Shown: positions 1 through 9,800 of the stretch, piece after piece | Layout of the letters: each line of letters starts with the position of its first letter | Position numbering within the stretch: position 1 is the first letter of the stretch | Source: Paenibacillus aceti | Lineage (GTDB): Bacteria; Bacillota; Bacilli; Paenibacillales; Paenibacillaceae | NCBI RefSeq assembly: GCF_003614185.1 | Contig: NZ_KZ987724.1 | Location: 1,108,159 to 1,172,158, forward strand | Reading direction: 5' to 3' | Length of the DNA stretch: 64,000 bases | Notes under the pieces: generated by a model | What the model saw: the letters and a program-made list of their open reading frames with translations, nothing else | Databases searched by the model: none | What the model was told of the DNA's origin: nothing | Translations under genes and position numbers: made by a program

Positions 1-1618
1 AGTTTAGACGACAGAAGTCCGGTAATGTCGATGACCACGGCATGAAGGGCTCTAATACCTGCGCCTCTTGCAGATTAACCTGTTGCGGCAATTGTTCAAA
101 CAGGTACGTGAGATAACGGAACGGATGCAGCCCATTTTCCTTGGCCGTCTCGATTACGCTGTAGATTGCTGCGCTAGCTGCAGCTCCCCTCGGTGTATAG
201 GCAAACAGCCAGTTTTTTCGTCCGATCACAAACGGCTTGATCGAACGCTCCCCGCGGTTATTGTCAATCTCCAGCCGACCATCTTTCAGGAAAGCCGTCA
301 GTTTGTCCCACTGGTTCAGACTGTAGGCAATCGCCTGACCCAGCAAGCTCTTCGGCATCGTCCGGGGTTTCTGCTGACGTAGCCAAGCATAATAACCATC
401 CAGCACCGGACGGCTTTGCTCCTCACGTGCCTTCCGTCGTTCCTCAGGCGTCGCTTCTTTGAGCTCCCGCTCAATGGCAAATAGCTGGTTGCACCAGGCA
501 AGCCCTTGCGCAGCCACACTGTGCGGATTGCTTCTGGCCTCCGGCGCCGCTTTCAGGGCTTCATCGTATTTGCGACGCGCATGCGCCCAGCATCCAACCA
601 GTGTCACATCCTTGACCTTGTGGTAGCCGGGGTACCCATCCACATGCAGATAGCCGTTGAACCCCGCCAGCATATCTCTCGGATGTTCGCCGCCTCGCGT
701 ACGCTGGTAGTCGTAGAGCACCACCGGACCCACTCCTTGACCTGTGCGGTACAGCCACATATACGACTCCGACTGCGCCGCTTTCCCAGGCTCCTTCAGC
801 ACCTGCAGCGTTGTCTCGTCCGCGTGCAGCACCTCTTGCTTCAGCAAATACCGTTTCATTTCCGCGACAACGGGTTTTAGCCACTGCTCCGCGCCGTAGA
901 TCATCCAGTTCGCCATCGTTTGCCTCGACAGCGGATACCCCAAACGGGCCCAATCCTGCTCTTGCCGGTACAGTGGCAGACTATTGACGTATTTTTGGCA
1001 CATGATATGCGCCATCGCCGATGGCGAGGCTAGACTGCCAGGATAGACGGGCCGAGGCATCGGGGCCGTGAGGATCGGCGTTTGCAGCTCGTGGCGCTCG
1101 CAATGACGGCAGGCATACACGTGACGCACATGCTCTACGAGCTTGACCTGTGGGGGCATCACTGCAATTTCACGGCGGGTCTCCGTGGTCATCTCATGCA
1201 GCGAGCCCCCGCAGCAGTCGCAGATTTGCTCGTGTTCCGCAAGGGTATACGTGACGGTTTCCACCGGCAGTTTGGATAGATCGGCTTCGCGTTTGCCGCT
1301 GGTTTTACGGCGCTCATACGTGATCGATTCTTTTTCCGGTTCTGGCAAAGCCGTTACTTCCGCTTCGTTAAACAGATTCAGCTCCAGTTGATCCGGATGC
1401 GTCTTCTCGCTGGAAGCGCCAAAGCGCTTCTGCTGCGCGAGCCGAAACTGTTCTTCATACCACTTCAGTTTCGCGGACAGCTCGGCAAGCTCCCGTTCCT
1501 GCTGGCGATTTTGTTGTTCCAACTGGGCATTTTGCTGTTGAAGTTGTTCAAGGGTGAGGGATTCCGGTTCATTTTTCATGAGGGTATGATTCGACAAGCG
1601 CAGCTCCAAATCCTGCAT
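1..1618 (-). CDS. tnpC: IS66 family transposase TnpC (3' end outside window)
   Basis: DDE transposase that cuts and joins the IS66 ends. About 539 residues are open from ATG at 1618 to the window edge. A TAG lies two codons upstream of this ATG, which limits how far the start can extend. The N-terminus is a glutamine-rich coiled coil (around residues 15-50). A zinc-finger-like region follows, with CDCCGG and CRHCERH. The catalytic core is recognisable from HADETTLQV, the VDGYPGYHKV block and the C-terminal EIDNNRGERSIKPF segment typical of the family. It starts 18 bp after tnpB stops, suggesting one transcript. No frameshift was found on translating the visible part. Confidence 0.93.
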   Translation of the reverse strand, partial: MQDLELRLSNHTLMKNEPESLTLEQLQQQNAQLEQQNRQQERELAELSAKLKWYEEQFRLAQQKRFGASSEKTHPDQLELNLFNEAEVTALPEPEKESITYERRKTSGKREADLSKLPVETVTYTLAEHEQICDCCGGSLHEMTTETRREIAVMPPQVKLVEHVRHVYACRHCERHELQTPILTAPMPRPVYPGSLASPSAMAHIMCQKYVNSLPLYRQEQDWARLGYPLSRQTMANWMIYGAEQWLKPVVAEMKRYLLKQEVLHADETTLQVLKEPGKAAQSESYMWLYRTGQGVGPVVLYDYQRTRGGEHPRDMLAGFNGYLHVDGYPGYHKVKDVTLVGCWAHARRKYDEALKAAPEARSNPHSVAAQGLAWCNQLFAIERELKEATPEERRKAREEQSRPVLDGYYAWLRQQKPRTMPKSLLGQAIAYSLNQWDKLTAFLKDGRLEIDNNRGERSIKPFVIGRKNWLFAYTPRGAAASAAIYSVIETAKENGLHPFRYLTYLFEQLPQQVNLQEAQVLEPFMPWSSTLPDFCRLN

Positions 1619-1636
1619 GCCCTAGTTTAGATCCTA

Positions 1637-1990
1637 TTAGATCGCTACTTCCGGCGAAACAGGGGCATGCGCCTGACGCTGGGTGAGCGAAAGGCCGTCC
1701 AGCAGCCAGCGCAGTTCACGCTGCGAAAGGCACAAAGGAGTCGTGCCGCCTGCGGGCCACTGAAACGAACCACGTTCCAGTCTGCGATAGTAGAGCCAGA
1801 AGCCGGCATGATCCCAGTGCAGGATTTTGAGCTTGTCCCGCCTGCGATTGCAGAACACAAACAGCGCCGGGGAAAACGGGTTAAGCGCGAATTGCTCCTG
1901 CACGATCGCCGCAAGTCCGTCAATGGATTTACGCATGTCGGTTGCGCCACAAGCCAGATATACCGGTGATGCTGAAGTGAAACTCAGCAT
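1637..1990 (-). CDS. tnpB: IS66 family accessory protein TnpB (Orf2)
   Basis: 117-residue IS66 Orf2 protein. The diagnostic family segment is present: ACGATDMRKSIDGLA near the N-terminus, then FVFCNRRRDKLKIL and the GFWLYYRRLERG block. The protein is needed for IS66 transposition in studied relatives, but its biochemical role is not settled. Its start overlaps the end of tnpA by 7 bp, so translation is probably coupled. The length fits the usual 115-120 residues, suggesting an intact copy. Confidence 0.93.
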   Translation of the reverse strand: MLSFTSASPVYLACGATDMRKSIDGLAAIVQEQFALNPFSPALFVFCNRRRDKLKILHWDHAGFWLYYRRLERGSFQWPAGGTTPLCLSQRELRWLLDGLSLTQRQAHAPVSPEVAI

Positions 1991-2292
1991 AACGGGGCAA
2001 GAGCCGCAACCACGTCGCGAAGCAGCCCCGGTTCAAAACCGGAACGAACATCGATCCGAGCGACCCCGACTTGGATTTGAAGCGATTCGGTTGCTGCAGC
2101 CTGATGGGTAACCGTAACCGGACGGAAGGTAGTGGCGGAAGCGGCCTGATCTTGTCTTTGGGCTTTGTAGAGCCAGTATTTTAATTGATGAACGGTCAGA
2201 TTCTGCTCCGCGCACCAAGCTTTCATCGTTTGCCCACTGGCCCGATAAGCCTGAATTCGTTCCGCCCATAACGCCTGTAAATTCATCTCCAT
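1984..2292 (-). CDS. tnpA: IS66 family protein TnpA (Orf1)
   Basis: 102-residue small protein at the head of the IS66 operon. The N-terminal half has the helix-turn-helix-like pattern WAERIQAYRASGQTMKAWC...QLKYWLYK seen in IS66 Orf1 proteins, and the C-terminal half is less conserved. It is probably a DNA-binding or regulatory helper for transposition. ATG at 2292 (second Met at 2286) is preceded on the minus strand by AAAGGATGG, a plausible ribosome binding site. It overlaps tnpB by 7 bp. Confidence 0.88.
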   Translation of the reverse strand: MEMNLQALWAERIQAYRASGQTMKAWCAEQNLTVHQLKYWLYKAQRQDQAASATTFRPVTVTHQAAATESLQIQVGVARIDVRSGFEPGLLRDVVAALAPLC

Positions 2293-2350
2293 TCACAATC
2301 CATCCTTTCGTATGTGTGATGGATTTATTGTGACTGATTCAAACCATTAT

Positions 2351-2378
2351 GGACAGGTGTGCTGGGTTTGACGCTTAC
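2351..2378. repeat. Terminal inverted repeat of the IS66 element
   Basis: Read on the minus strand this is GTAAGCGTCAAACCCAGCAC followed by ACCTGTCC, matching the conserved IS66 terminus. The outermost base is taken as 2378. The sequence just outside (2379-2386, TTACAATC) would be one copy of an 8-bp target duplication, but its partner is outside the window. Confidence 0.8.
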
Positions 2379-2495
2379 TTACAATCGAAAACGAATCCAT
2401 GGGGCCTTAGGCTATCTTTCCCCCGTTCGCTTTGCTGCACAGTTTAACAGAAAATCTGCTTCATAACTGTCCACTTTTTTGACAGAAGTCCAACC

Positions 2496-2620
2496 ATAAC
2501 GTTATTTGAGCCAAATTGAGGGTTTGAGCTGCTATTTGGGCGGAATAAGGTTACCCTGTTTCGTTAGAATCTCCAAAGGTGGTTTTTGGTGTGGATAGCG
2601 ATATCACGTTTCGTTAGAGT
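2496..2620. repeat. Dispersed intergenic repeat, family A (locus 1)
   Basis: Contains CTGTTTCGTTAGAAT (around 2557) and GATAGCGATATCACGTTTCG (around 2593), plus a weaker GCTATTTGG piece. The same word pair, GTTTCGTTAG with AATAGCG some 5-8 bases away, recurs at 6554, 21157, 33073 and 41783. It lies between the IS66 end and a non-coding tandem repeat. Confidence 0.65.
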
Positions 2621-2894
2621 TGGTGACAGTGCTTCCTGTGGTGAATATGACGAGTTTATAGAGAGTTTTTCTGTATTTTAGCGGAGAGGCTCTTTTTTAT
2701 TTAGACTAATGTCAAACTGCGCGGTAAGTGAAGGGTGGGGTGGAGCACGTCTCAACACATCTCAATAGGCCATCAGAAAGTCAATTAGTTCCTCACCCGT
2801 AGCACATCAATACGCAGCTGCAGCGTACCGTCCAGACTTGCCCCCACACGCCATCATGAGTCTGTCCCGAGAATACACACACCACCACAGCATG

Positions 2895-3134
2895 TCCAAG
2901 TGTACCTACAGCAACGTTCGTGGATCTTGCCACCCTGCGGAAGGCTCTTCAACCTTGAGCAGGTTCGGTCCCGGATCGGTCCAGCTGTGCCTCGCCACCA
3001 CGGCTCTGACCACCTCCAAGTGTACCTACAGCAACGTTCGTGGATCTTGCCACCCTGCGGAAGGCTCTTCAACCTTGAGCAGGTTCGGTCCCGGATCGGT
3101 CCAGCAGTGCTTCCCCACCACGGCTCTGACCACC
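2895..3134. repeat. Two direct copies of a 120-bp unit
   Basis: 2895-3014 and 3015-3134 are nearly identical. The visible differences are in CAGCTGTGCCTCGCC versus CAGCAGTGCTTCCCC. A third copy begins at 3135 (TCCAAG) and breaks off at once. Each unit carries TCCAAGTGTACCTACAGCAA at its start and a GC-rich end. On the minus strand each unit can form a short AACCT/AGGTT hairpin. The function is unknown. Confidence 0.85.
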
Positions 3135-3316
3135 TCCAAGCACGCTGTCCATCCCCGCTCCACATGCCCCTCAATCCCCTCCCTACCCTACCCCTCAACC
3201 ACCCGTCATAAAGTAAAATATATAAAACTAAATGACATATATATATTGCAAAATGTCCGGTATATCGTTATAATCAGAATCACAAAGAGGAAATAATTAT
3301 GAAGGTGGTATGGGAT

Positions 3317-3835
3317 ATGAGTTGGTTCAAGCGGAAGGCTGTGCAGGATGAGCGGATTGTGAATCTGAAGAATCAGATCGCGAAGGAAGCCTGGATACTG
3401 GTGTTGGTGATCTGCGGTATATCGGTGATTGTGAAGACGTTCTTCTTCGATGAGCAGCGACCATGGCTAGAGATTGGTATTCTTATCGTAACGAGCCTCT
3501 ATTCAGCAATTCGGAGTGTAAGCTTGGGAGTATATTCAGATGAGGTTGAGGTGCATGACCAGACGCATCGGTTCTCGATGACCAAGAAGCAGGTAATAAT
3601 AGGCCTTGCTTCGGGCATCCTTATAAGCTTGTTCTTTGGATTCCGTAGTGCGTATCTGTTCGCGGACGGAGTTAATGCGCTCCAAGTGAAATACTTCCTT
3701 GTTGTCTTTGCTGCGTGTCTAATCATGTATATTCCTTTCTTTATACTGCTAACAGCGGTTAGTCATCTTGTGATGAATCAGCTGAGCAAGCGCCGTTCAG
3801 CCAGCGATCTTGATGATAACGATCTTACCAGATAG
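3317..3835 (+). CDS. Small four-helix membrane protein (DUF6773-like)
   Basis: Integral membrane protein of unknown function, 172 residues from ATG 3317. A start at 3299 (178 residues) is also possible. The later start is preferred because AAGGTGG at 3303-3309 sits 7 bp upstream and the protein then begins MSWFKRK, a typical cytoplasmic lead. Four hydrophobic segments are visible: around AWILVLVICGISVIV, IGILIVTSLYSAI, VIIGLASGILISLFFGF and YFLVVFAACLIMYIPFFILL. The C-terminus is charged. It lies 20 bp upstream of a small Xre regulator. Membrane protein plus compact Xre repressor is a common two-gene pairing in Bacillales, often with self-regulation (inference). Confidence 0.75.
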   Translation: MSWFKRKAVQDERIVNLKNQIAKEAWILVLVICGISVIVKTFFFDEQRPWLEIGILIVTSLYSAIRSVSLGVYSDEVEVHDQTHRFSMTKKQVIIGLASGILISLFFGFRSAYLFADGVNALQVKYFLVVFAACLIMYIPFFILLTAVSHLVMNQLSKRRSASDLDDNDLTR

Positions 3836-3855
3836 GGGCGTGGAGGACAGACAAT

Positions 3856-4050
3856 ATGAAAAATTTAAAAATGAAAATGGCACGGGTCGAGAAGGATCTA
3901 TCCCAGGATGAGTTAGCGAGAATTGTTGGCGTGTCGCGACAGACGATTGGCTTGATCGAACTGGGGAAATATAATCCTTCGCTCAGTCTTTGTGTGGCGA
4001 TATGCAGAGCGCTGGGACGGACGTTGGATGATCTTTTTTGGGAAGGATAG
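3856..4050 (+). CDS. Xre-family helix-turn-helix regulator
   Basis: 64-residue single-domain DNA-binding protein of the YozG/YgzD-like type. The HTH spans nearly the whole protein: LSQDELARIVGVSRQTIGLIELGKYNPSLSL, followed by CRALGRTLDDLF. There is no sensor domain. TGGAGGA lies about 9 bp before the ATG. It is probably co-transcribed with the membrane protein ending at 3835 and likely controls this pair or nearby genes (inference). Confidence 0.9.
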   Translation: MKNLKMKMARVEKDLSQDELARIVGVSRQTIGLIELGKYNPSLSLCVAICRALGRTLDDLFWEG

Positions 4051-4121
4051 GGCTGTGTTAAGGAGAACAGAGGGACAGAGGTTCCTATAATTAGCTAGAT
4101 TAGCTAGGGGAGAGGATTCAC

Positions 4122-5558
4122 GTGATAAAGATAAATAATAGTAAGATTGCAGGTATAATCGTAGCGGCCTTATTAGGCGCTCAATTCATTACAGGCTCGG
4201 TTCCGGCATATGCGGAAGCACAAGCAACAAACCCACGCAGCGAGGCCGAATCACAGCTGGTAGCACGCACAACCAAGGAGACGCTGGCGGATTGGGAGGT
4301 CTGGACCCGGGATCATGCTTACCGCTTGGAGACGATCAAGCCCGTGGAAGGAAAGATCGAGCCAGGCAGCTTCAATGACCTTGAGATGCTGAAGCCGCTT
4401 CTGCATGACAAGCGCATCGTATTCCTCGGTGAGAGCTCGCATGGTGTAGCGGAGTTCAACCAGGCCAAGACCCGATTGATTCAATTTCTCCATGAAGAAA
4501 TGGACTACAATGTGCTTGCCTTCGAGAGTGGTATGAGCAATGCTTCTATCGCTTACGGAAACGCAGTCAGTAAGAGCGCAGAGCAGACGATGAAGGACTC
4601 GATCTTCGGCGTATGGTGGAGCAAGGAGATCCTTCCGTTGTTTAACTATCTAAAAGATACGCAGACGACTGAGAAGCCGCTTATGTTGACCGGCTTTGAT
4701 ATTCAGACGCAACCCCCGCTAATGGACGGCAAATGGCTTAAGGATGAGAAGCAGGCTGAACGCTTGAAGCAGACGGAGGAGAAGCTAGCCGACTATGCGG
4801 GAGGAACGGATCTGGAGGCGTATCAGAAGGACAAGAATCATTTGATGGGCGTCTACAATGAGGCCCTTCGTACCCTTAAAGCGAAGGGAACCGAAGAGCA
4901 TATCCAAGCCCTGTATCCATCTAATCCTATGCTTATGAAGCAGTTGGAGAGAAGCCTCCAGGATCGCGTTCGAGTAGCTGACGAGTATGTAGAGCTGTCC
5001 ATTAAAGCGAATCGCAGCTTGGAAGAGCAGGACTATGTCGCTTATAGTGAACATTTCCTGAAATCGATGGAATGGCGGGATCAAGCGATGCTCGATAACT
5101 TGATTTGGCTTGCGACTGAAGTGTACCCGACCGAGAAATTCATCGTATGGGCGCATAATGACCATATCCGGAAGACGCATAGTGAAGTGATGGGCACTTT
5201 CTATCCCGTAAAATTGATGGGGGAACGTCTGCCGGAAGAGTGGAAGAAATACAGCTATGTACTTGGTTTGTATCCAGCAAGTGGGCGAACATCAGATAAT
5301 TCAGGTGCGATTCATGAGGTGCTTCCATTGGAAGAGGGCTCGATCGAATCGATCGTATCCAAGGCCAGCAGATCCCCATATACATTTATTGATCTGAAAT
5401 ATCGCAACAATGAACGTGGAAATTCGTGGATGTTCGAGCCAAGATATACATACAGCTGGGGCATGTTTCCTGAGAGCCTGGTCGCTCGGGATCAATATGA
5501 TGGTCTGCTGTTGATTGATGATGTCCATCCTCCGCAATATATACGTAATAACAAATAG
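4122..5558 (+). CDS. Secreted erythromycin-esterase-like protein
   Basis: 478-residue exported protein of the erythromycin esterase (EreA/EreB-like) superfamily. It has a signal peptide: a basic start, a hydrophobic IIVAALLGAQFITG core and an AYAEA cleavage region. The family motif GESSHGVAEF is at about residues 103-112, with H107 in the place of the catalytic histidine. VLAFESGMS and TGFDIQTQP follow, and IVWAHNDHIRK lies near residue 345. The start is GTG 4122 behind TAGGGGAGAGG. Whether it hydrolyses macrolides is unknown. Many chromosomal members have no demonstrated resistance role, and secretion argues for another ester substrate or protective function. Confidence 0.85.
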   Translation: MIKINNSKIAGIIVAALLGAQFITGSVPAYAEAQATNPRSEAESQLVARTTKETLADWEVWTRDHAYRLETIKPVEGKIEPGSFNDLEMLKPLLHDKRIVFLGESSHGVAEFNQAKTRLIQFLHEEMDYNVLAFESGMSNASIAYGNAVSKSAEQTMKDSIFGVWWSKEILPLFNYLKDTQTTEKPLMLTGFDIQTQPPLMDGKWLKDEKQAERLKQTEEKLADYAGGTDLEAYQKDKNHLMGVYNEALRTLKAKGTEEHIQALYPSNPMLMKQLERSLQDRVRVADEYVELSIKANRSLEEQDYVAYSEHFLKSMEWRDQAMLDNLIWLATEVYPTEKFIVWAHNDHIRKTHSEVMGTFYPVKLMGERLPEEWKKYSYVLGLYPASGRTSDNSGAIHEVLPLEEGSIESIVSKASRSPYTFIDLKYRNNERGNSWMFEPRYTYSWGMFPESLVARDQYDGLLLIDDVHPPQYIRNNK

Positions 5559-5578
5559 TCTTATCAGCAGCTAATAGT

Positions 5579-5630
5579 GAAGTAGATCGCATACCTTTGA
5601 GCCCAGCAAGGAGGAGCGGTCTACTTTTTT
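5579..5630 (+). terminator. Rho-independent terminator after the esterase-like gene
   Basis: AAGTAGATCGC (5580-5590) pairs with GCGGTCTACTT (5616-5626) in an 11-bp stem with one G-T pair, followed by a run of T. It separates this gene from the convergent AraC regulator. Confidence 0.8.
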
Positions 5631-5634
5631 AGAT

Positions 5635-6468
5635 TCATAAGCTCTGATTCATCTTGCGATACTTCAACGGCGGAACACCGACAATTCCTTTGAAAATACG
5701 TCCAAAATGGGTCAGACTTTCGAAGCCAACGATCTCGGCGATTTCGGAGACGGTTAATTTGCTGTTTTTTAGCATCGTTGAAGCTTCCTTCACCCGGATG
5801 CTGTTGATGTATTCAATGAGAGTGAAGCCGGTAGATTCCTTGAAAATGCGGCTTAGATGAGACTGGCTCAAGTAGAAGCGGCGCGAAATATCGTCCAAGG
5901 TCAGGCGTCTATTGTAGTTCTCATGAATGTAATTAATAATTTGCGATACCTGCCCATGACTACGGTTCGATTCGATGAACGGCCCCTTGTCCCATTTTCG
6001 CTTAATGAAGATAAGCATTTCCATCAACAGCAGCTTCACGTATAGCTCGGATTGAGGAGAGGGGTCCGTATTTTCACGGATCATTCGATCACACAGATTT
6101 TCGATGAAATTCTGTTCCTGTCCCCGCAGCTTCACCGCGTTCGAGCCACTATGGAAACAGGCAAAGGGATCGATCTCCTTCATCGCGGTCGCAAAGGATT
6201 GCAGAAACTCTTTTTTGAACAGTAAAGTGACCCGCTCGTACATCGCCCCATTGGAATTGACCAGTCGGTGTACATCATTCATATCGATCAGCAACAGAAC
6301 CCCGCCCACCACTTGATAAGTGCGATCCCCGATAAAATAATAAAGCTCCCCGGAAACGACATACAGAATCTCATAAGCGTCATGGTAGTGATCGGAAGGA
6401 ATGCAGGAATGCGTTTTTCGTTCGCGGCTAATGTGAAACGGCTCTGACTCATAAAATTTCATGTCCAC
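5635..6468 (-). CDS. AraC-family regulator with cupin sensor domain
   Basis: 277-residue transcription factor. The N-terminal AraC-binding cupin (residues about 15-150) includes the metal/sugar-pocket-like HYHDAYEILYVVSGELYYFI. The C-terminal pair of helix-turn-helix motifs lies at about 175-275 (NYNRRLTLDDISRRFYLSQS; VSEIAEIVGFESLTHFGRIF). Such regulators usually activate sugar-use genes and bind the sugar in the cupin. It is divergent from the large GH8 surface protein 360 bp away, so that gene is a natural target (inference). A catabolite-response-like site lies in its upstream region at 6499-6512. Confidence 0.92.
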   Translation of the reverse strand: MDMKFYESEPFHISRERKTHSCIPSDHYHDAYEILYVVSGELYYFIGDRTYQVVGGVLLLIDMNDVHRLVNSNGAMYERVTLLFKKEFLQSFATAMKEIDPFACFHSGSNAVKLRGQEQNFIENLCDRMIRENTDPSPQSELYVKLLLMEMLIFIKRKWDKGPFIESNRSHGQVSQIINYIHENYNRRLTLDDISRRFYLSQSHLSRIFKESTGFTLIEYINSIRVKEASTMLKNSKLTVSEIAEIVGFESLTHFGRIFKGIVGVPPLKYRKMNQSL

Positions 6469-6498
6469 GTAAAAAACCCCTCCATGTATGTAATAGGA

Positions 6499-6512
6499 AG
6501 TATGCGCTTACA
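6499..6512 (-). promoter_or_regulatory. cre-like (CcpA) operator upstream of the AraC gene
   Basis: The minus strand reads TGTAAGCGCATACT, matching 12 of 14 positions of the usual Bacillus cre consensus TGWAANCGNTNWCA. It lies 30-45 bp upstream of the AraC start, where binding would block transcription. This suggests glucose repression of the regulator (inference). Confidence 0.45.
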
Positions 6513-6553
6513 GAGATCATACCACGTAATAGAGCAGATAGAATATATAATTT

Positions 6554-6583
6554 GCCGCAATAGCGCTATGTTGTTTCGTTAGG
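6554..6583. repeat. Dispersed intergenic repeat, family A (locus 2)
   Basis: CGCAATAGCGCTATGTTGTTTCG followed by TTAGGA: a single half-unit of the family A repeat in the divergent intergenic region. Confidence 0.6.
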
Positions 6584-6663
6584 ATAGGGAGCTGTGCAAT
6601 CATTATTTTGGTAGGAAACGTTGAAAAATTATGTTTTAGAGAGGATATGCAGAGAATCTTTGG

Positions 6664-6677
6664 TAGCGCTTACGCTA
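6664..6677. promoter_or_regulatory. Short inverted repeat, possible operator
   Basis: TAGCG-CTTA-CGCTA, five-base arms around four bases, within the 360-bp divergent intergenic region upstream of the GH8 surface protein. It could be a regulator site or chance. Confidence 0.3.
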
Positions 6678-6791
6678 TAGTAAGCTCAAGGAACAGGCTG
6701 AAGATCCAGGGCCAACTTATCATATTACACTTAGGGAGGCGATAAGCAGTTAGAGTGGTGGTGGGATGCATAAATTTTTTTGTTACAAAAG

Positions 6792-6805
6792 TTAAAGCGC
6801 TTTAA
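6792..6805. promoter_or_regulatory. Perfect palindrome, LacI/CcpA-type operator
   Basis: TTAAAGCGCTTTAA is a perfect 14-bp palindrome centred on CG, the hallmark of LacI-GalR family sites, with 12 of 14 matches to a cre consensus. It sits just before the ribosome binding site (AGGAGGGG at 6811) of the GH8 surface protein, placing it in the leader or core promoter of that gene. Carbon control is the likely meaning. Confidence 0.5.
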
Positions 6806-6829
6806 TTTACAGGAGGGGTGAGGTAATTC

Positions 6830-9800
6830 GTGCGGATCAAACGTATGGCAAAATCGAAATGGCAGCGCATCATTTCTCTACTATTAATCTTGTCGCTGCT
6901 GCCACTGCAAACCGCCGGGATCATATCAGCAGAAGAACTTGAAGATCAAACGGACATCATGCACATCACAGCGGCGGAATCCGGCTCGCAGGTCATCGCG
7001 GAGTGGGGATTCCAGGATGAAAGCGATGTGGGGGATGACGGAATTGGGCTCGTTCGGGATATTTCCAGGAGCTTTACGGTACAGGATTCTCCGGTAACTC
7101 CGAAACTGATCAATATGACTTTTAACGCAGACCCTAAGACGGGGATCGCCTTCGCTTGGTATACGGATGCCATGACAGACTCGATTGTACAAGTCGCAGA
7201 AGCCTCCAGTACGACAGGCGCGGCATTTCCTGAGGAGCAGGGGATGCTGGAATTCAGAGGAACTGGGGAAGAGATCGAGACATTCATGTCCAAGGCGGAT
7301 CGCTCTACCGGACAGAAGACGAAATTCATTAGCCATAAAGTGATTGCCGAGCAGTTAAAGCCGGGGACGGCCTATCGCTTCCGGGTCGGTAATGGTCAAG
7401 AGTGGAGCAAGGTTGGCTCCTTCACGACCGATGCTGCGCAGCTGCAGTCATACCGATTCATCGTCGGATCGGATTCGCAGGCATTGAGCAAGGAGGACTT
7501 CGAGCCTTGGGCGGATACGTTCAAGAAGGCACGCGCTCATATTGGCGATCCGAAGTTTCTGATCAATGCCGGGGATTTGGTGGATAACGGCGATCTCGAG
7601 GAGCAATGGCAATGGATGCTCGGCGTAGCGCAGGATGAACTGTTAAATGTACCTTTCGTTCCGGTTCTCGGCGGGCATGAAATTCAGGACTATGATGGGG
7701 ATGAGACGACTCCTAATAATAATTTCTATAATCATTTTAATTTGCCACGGAAGGTCGTGGAAGCGACGCATGATGGTTCGGTCTACTCCTTCGAATACGG
7801 CGATGCGCTCTACATGGTCTATAATTCACAGTTCGACGGCAAGCTTAATGCGGATGGCACAGTAAATTGGGATGATGACCAGCATGAGCAATTCTGGAAT
7901 CAAGTGGACTGGATGAGAAATACGGTCGCTAAGACGGATAAGAAGTGGAAGTTCGTGACTTTTCATAAATCCCCTTATGCGGCTGGTGATAATTCGGCTC
8001 AATGGGAAGGCGAGCGGATTGAATTTTATAAGAAAAATTTGATCCCAGTGTTCGACGAGCTTGGTATTGATATGGTGTTCGAGGCTCATGATCATATGTA
8101 CATGCGCTCCTTCCAGATGTATGGCGACAAGATGATCGATCCGGCCAGCCTGGATAAGGATGCGGAAGGCAATGTCATCGATCCGCAAGGGACAGTTTAC
8201 CTGATGTCCAATGCCTTGGGAAATAAATTCTACTATAAAAATAATCAATACGAGCTGGATGAGAATTGGGAGCCACAATTGATTTTAGATGAAAATGGGA
8301 ATCCGATTCCGTATGATGATTATTTCGCCGCTATGGATGAGCAGCCAGAGAAGAAGATGTTCACCGATGTGTCCATCTCCGATCAGGTAATGAAGTTTAC
8401 GGCTTATACGGCGGCGGTGGAGGATGAAGGAGAAGCAGGTACCGTCGGCAACGGATTATTCGATTATGACCGTTACGGCATCAAAAGAACGGATGTCAAG
8501 CCGGATCAAGTAGAACAGGCCAAGGTTCAGTTGAAAGGGGGCAAGGCTGTTCTCACCTGGAAAGCTCCGGCGAATAGCAAGGAGCCGGTGAGAGGCTTCC
8601 GCATCTATGAGAAGAGCGATAAAGTGAAAACATACTGGAGCGAGTATATCACGGTCCAAGAAGGGCTAACGGAATACAGCTACAGTGTGGAAGGCATCAA
8701 TCCGGCGCAAAATTATGATTTTATCATTAAAACAGTAGGGAGAAGGGACAACTCTGCACCGGTCGAAGTCAGCACAACGGGAGGCCCTGTGGAGAATGAG
8801 CCACCTTCCGCACCGACGAACCTGAAGGGAACAGGGGTAGCGCCTTTCCAGATTAACCTGAGCTGGAACGCTTCACCGGGTACGATCGTACCGGCCGGCT
8901 ATCATATCTATCGGGACGACAAAAAAATCGGAACGACGGAAGCAACCTTTTATGATGATAGGGGCCTTGTGCCGGATAGCTCTTATCGCTATGTGGTCAA
9001 GGCATACAGTGCCGGGGGGGCAGAGTCGCTGGCCAGCAATGAGGTGGTTGTGAAGACGAAGCAGGCTCCAGCGGGCGATGGCCCTTATAAGGCATTCCCG
9101 CAGCATAGCGCTTATGTTCAAGGCTCGATCAAGCCGAGCCATGTGACGCAGGAGCAGATGGATCAGACGGTAGCCCGTTTGTATGACGAATGGAAGGCTA
9201 AATATGTGAAGAAGCATCCTTATCTTCCGAAATCCGAGCCTGCCCAATATTATGTATGGTACGCTGACGGGGATTGGTTCGAAAAGGAACATGATGATGA
9301 GCTCGATGTGGATTACATGGCCACCACCGTGTCCGAAGCGCATGGCTACGGGATGCTGATCACCGCCTTGATGGCCGGGCATGATCCGGATGCACAGAAA
9401 TATTTTGACGGAATGCTCCGCTACTTCAGGGCGCATCCGAGCGAGATCAATCCGAATCTGATGGCCTGGAAGCAAGGGGATACGGGTACGGCCATTGTCG
9501 ATGTAGACGGGGTAGACTCAGCGACGGATGGCGATATGGATATCGCTTATGCCTTGCTGCTGGCTCATAGCCAGTGGGGCAGTAGTGGTGAGATCAATTA
9601 TCTGGCCGAGGCCAAAGAGGTTATTAACGCGATCATGGAGAGTGATGTGAATCAGAACGACTGGATGCTCCGCATCGCAGATTGGGCCTCAAGTGGAAAA
9701 TGGGCTAGTGCTACACGGCCTTCCGATTTCATGCTGCAGCATATGAAGGATTACCGCAATGTGACGGGGGACAGCAGATGGGATCGGGTCATCGATACGA

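Larger units (their letters stand above)
1..2378 (-). mobile_element. IS66-family insertion sequence, left part cut by window edge
   Basis: Three minus-strand genes in the IS66 order tnpA-tnpB-tnpC occupy this block. The element's outer end is visible at 2351-2378, where the minus-strand reading begins GTAAGCGTCAAACCC, the usual start of an IS66 terminal repeat. The other terminus lies beyond base 1. All three reading frames are open, so the element looks intact as far as it can be seen. The distal repeat and target duplication cannot be checked here. Confidence 0.9.
2379..3298. other. Non-coding stretch of ~900 bp
   Basis: Apart from the family A repeat (2496-2620) and the 120-bp tandem repeat (2895-3134), no convincing gene was found. 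Reading frames through the tandem repeat exist on both strands, but they only reflect the repeat length being a multiple of three. None has a good ribosome binding site or recognisable protein sequence. Confidence 0.55.

Noticed and set aside
2838-3296. 152-codon plus-strand frame (and a 114-codon minus-strand one) through the 120-bp tandem repeat
   Set aside because: The repeat length is a multiple of three, so any open frame persists through it. There is no ribosome binding site or recognisable family.
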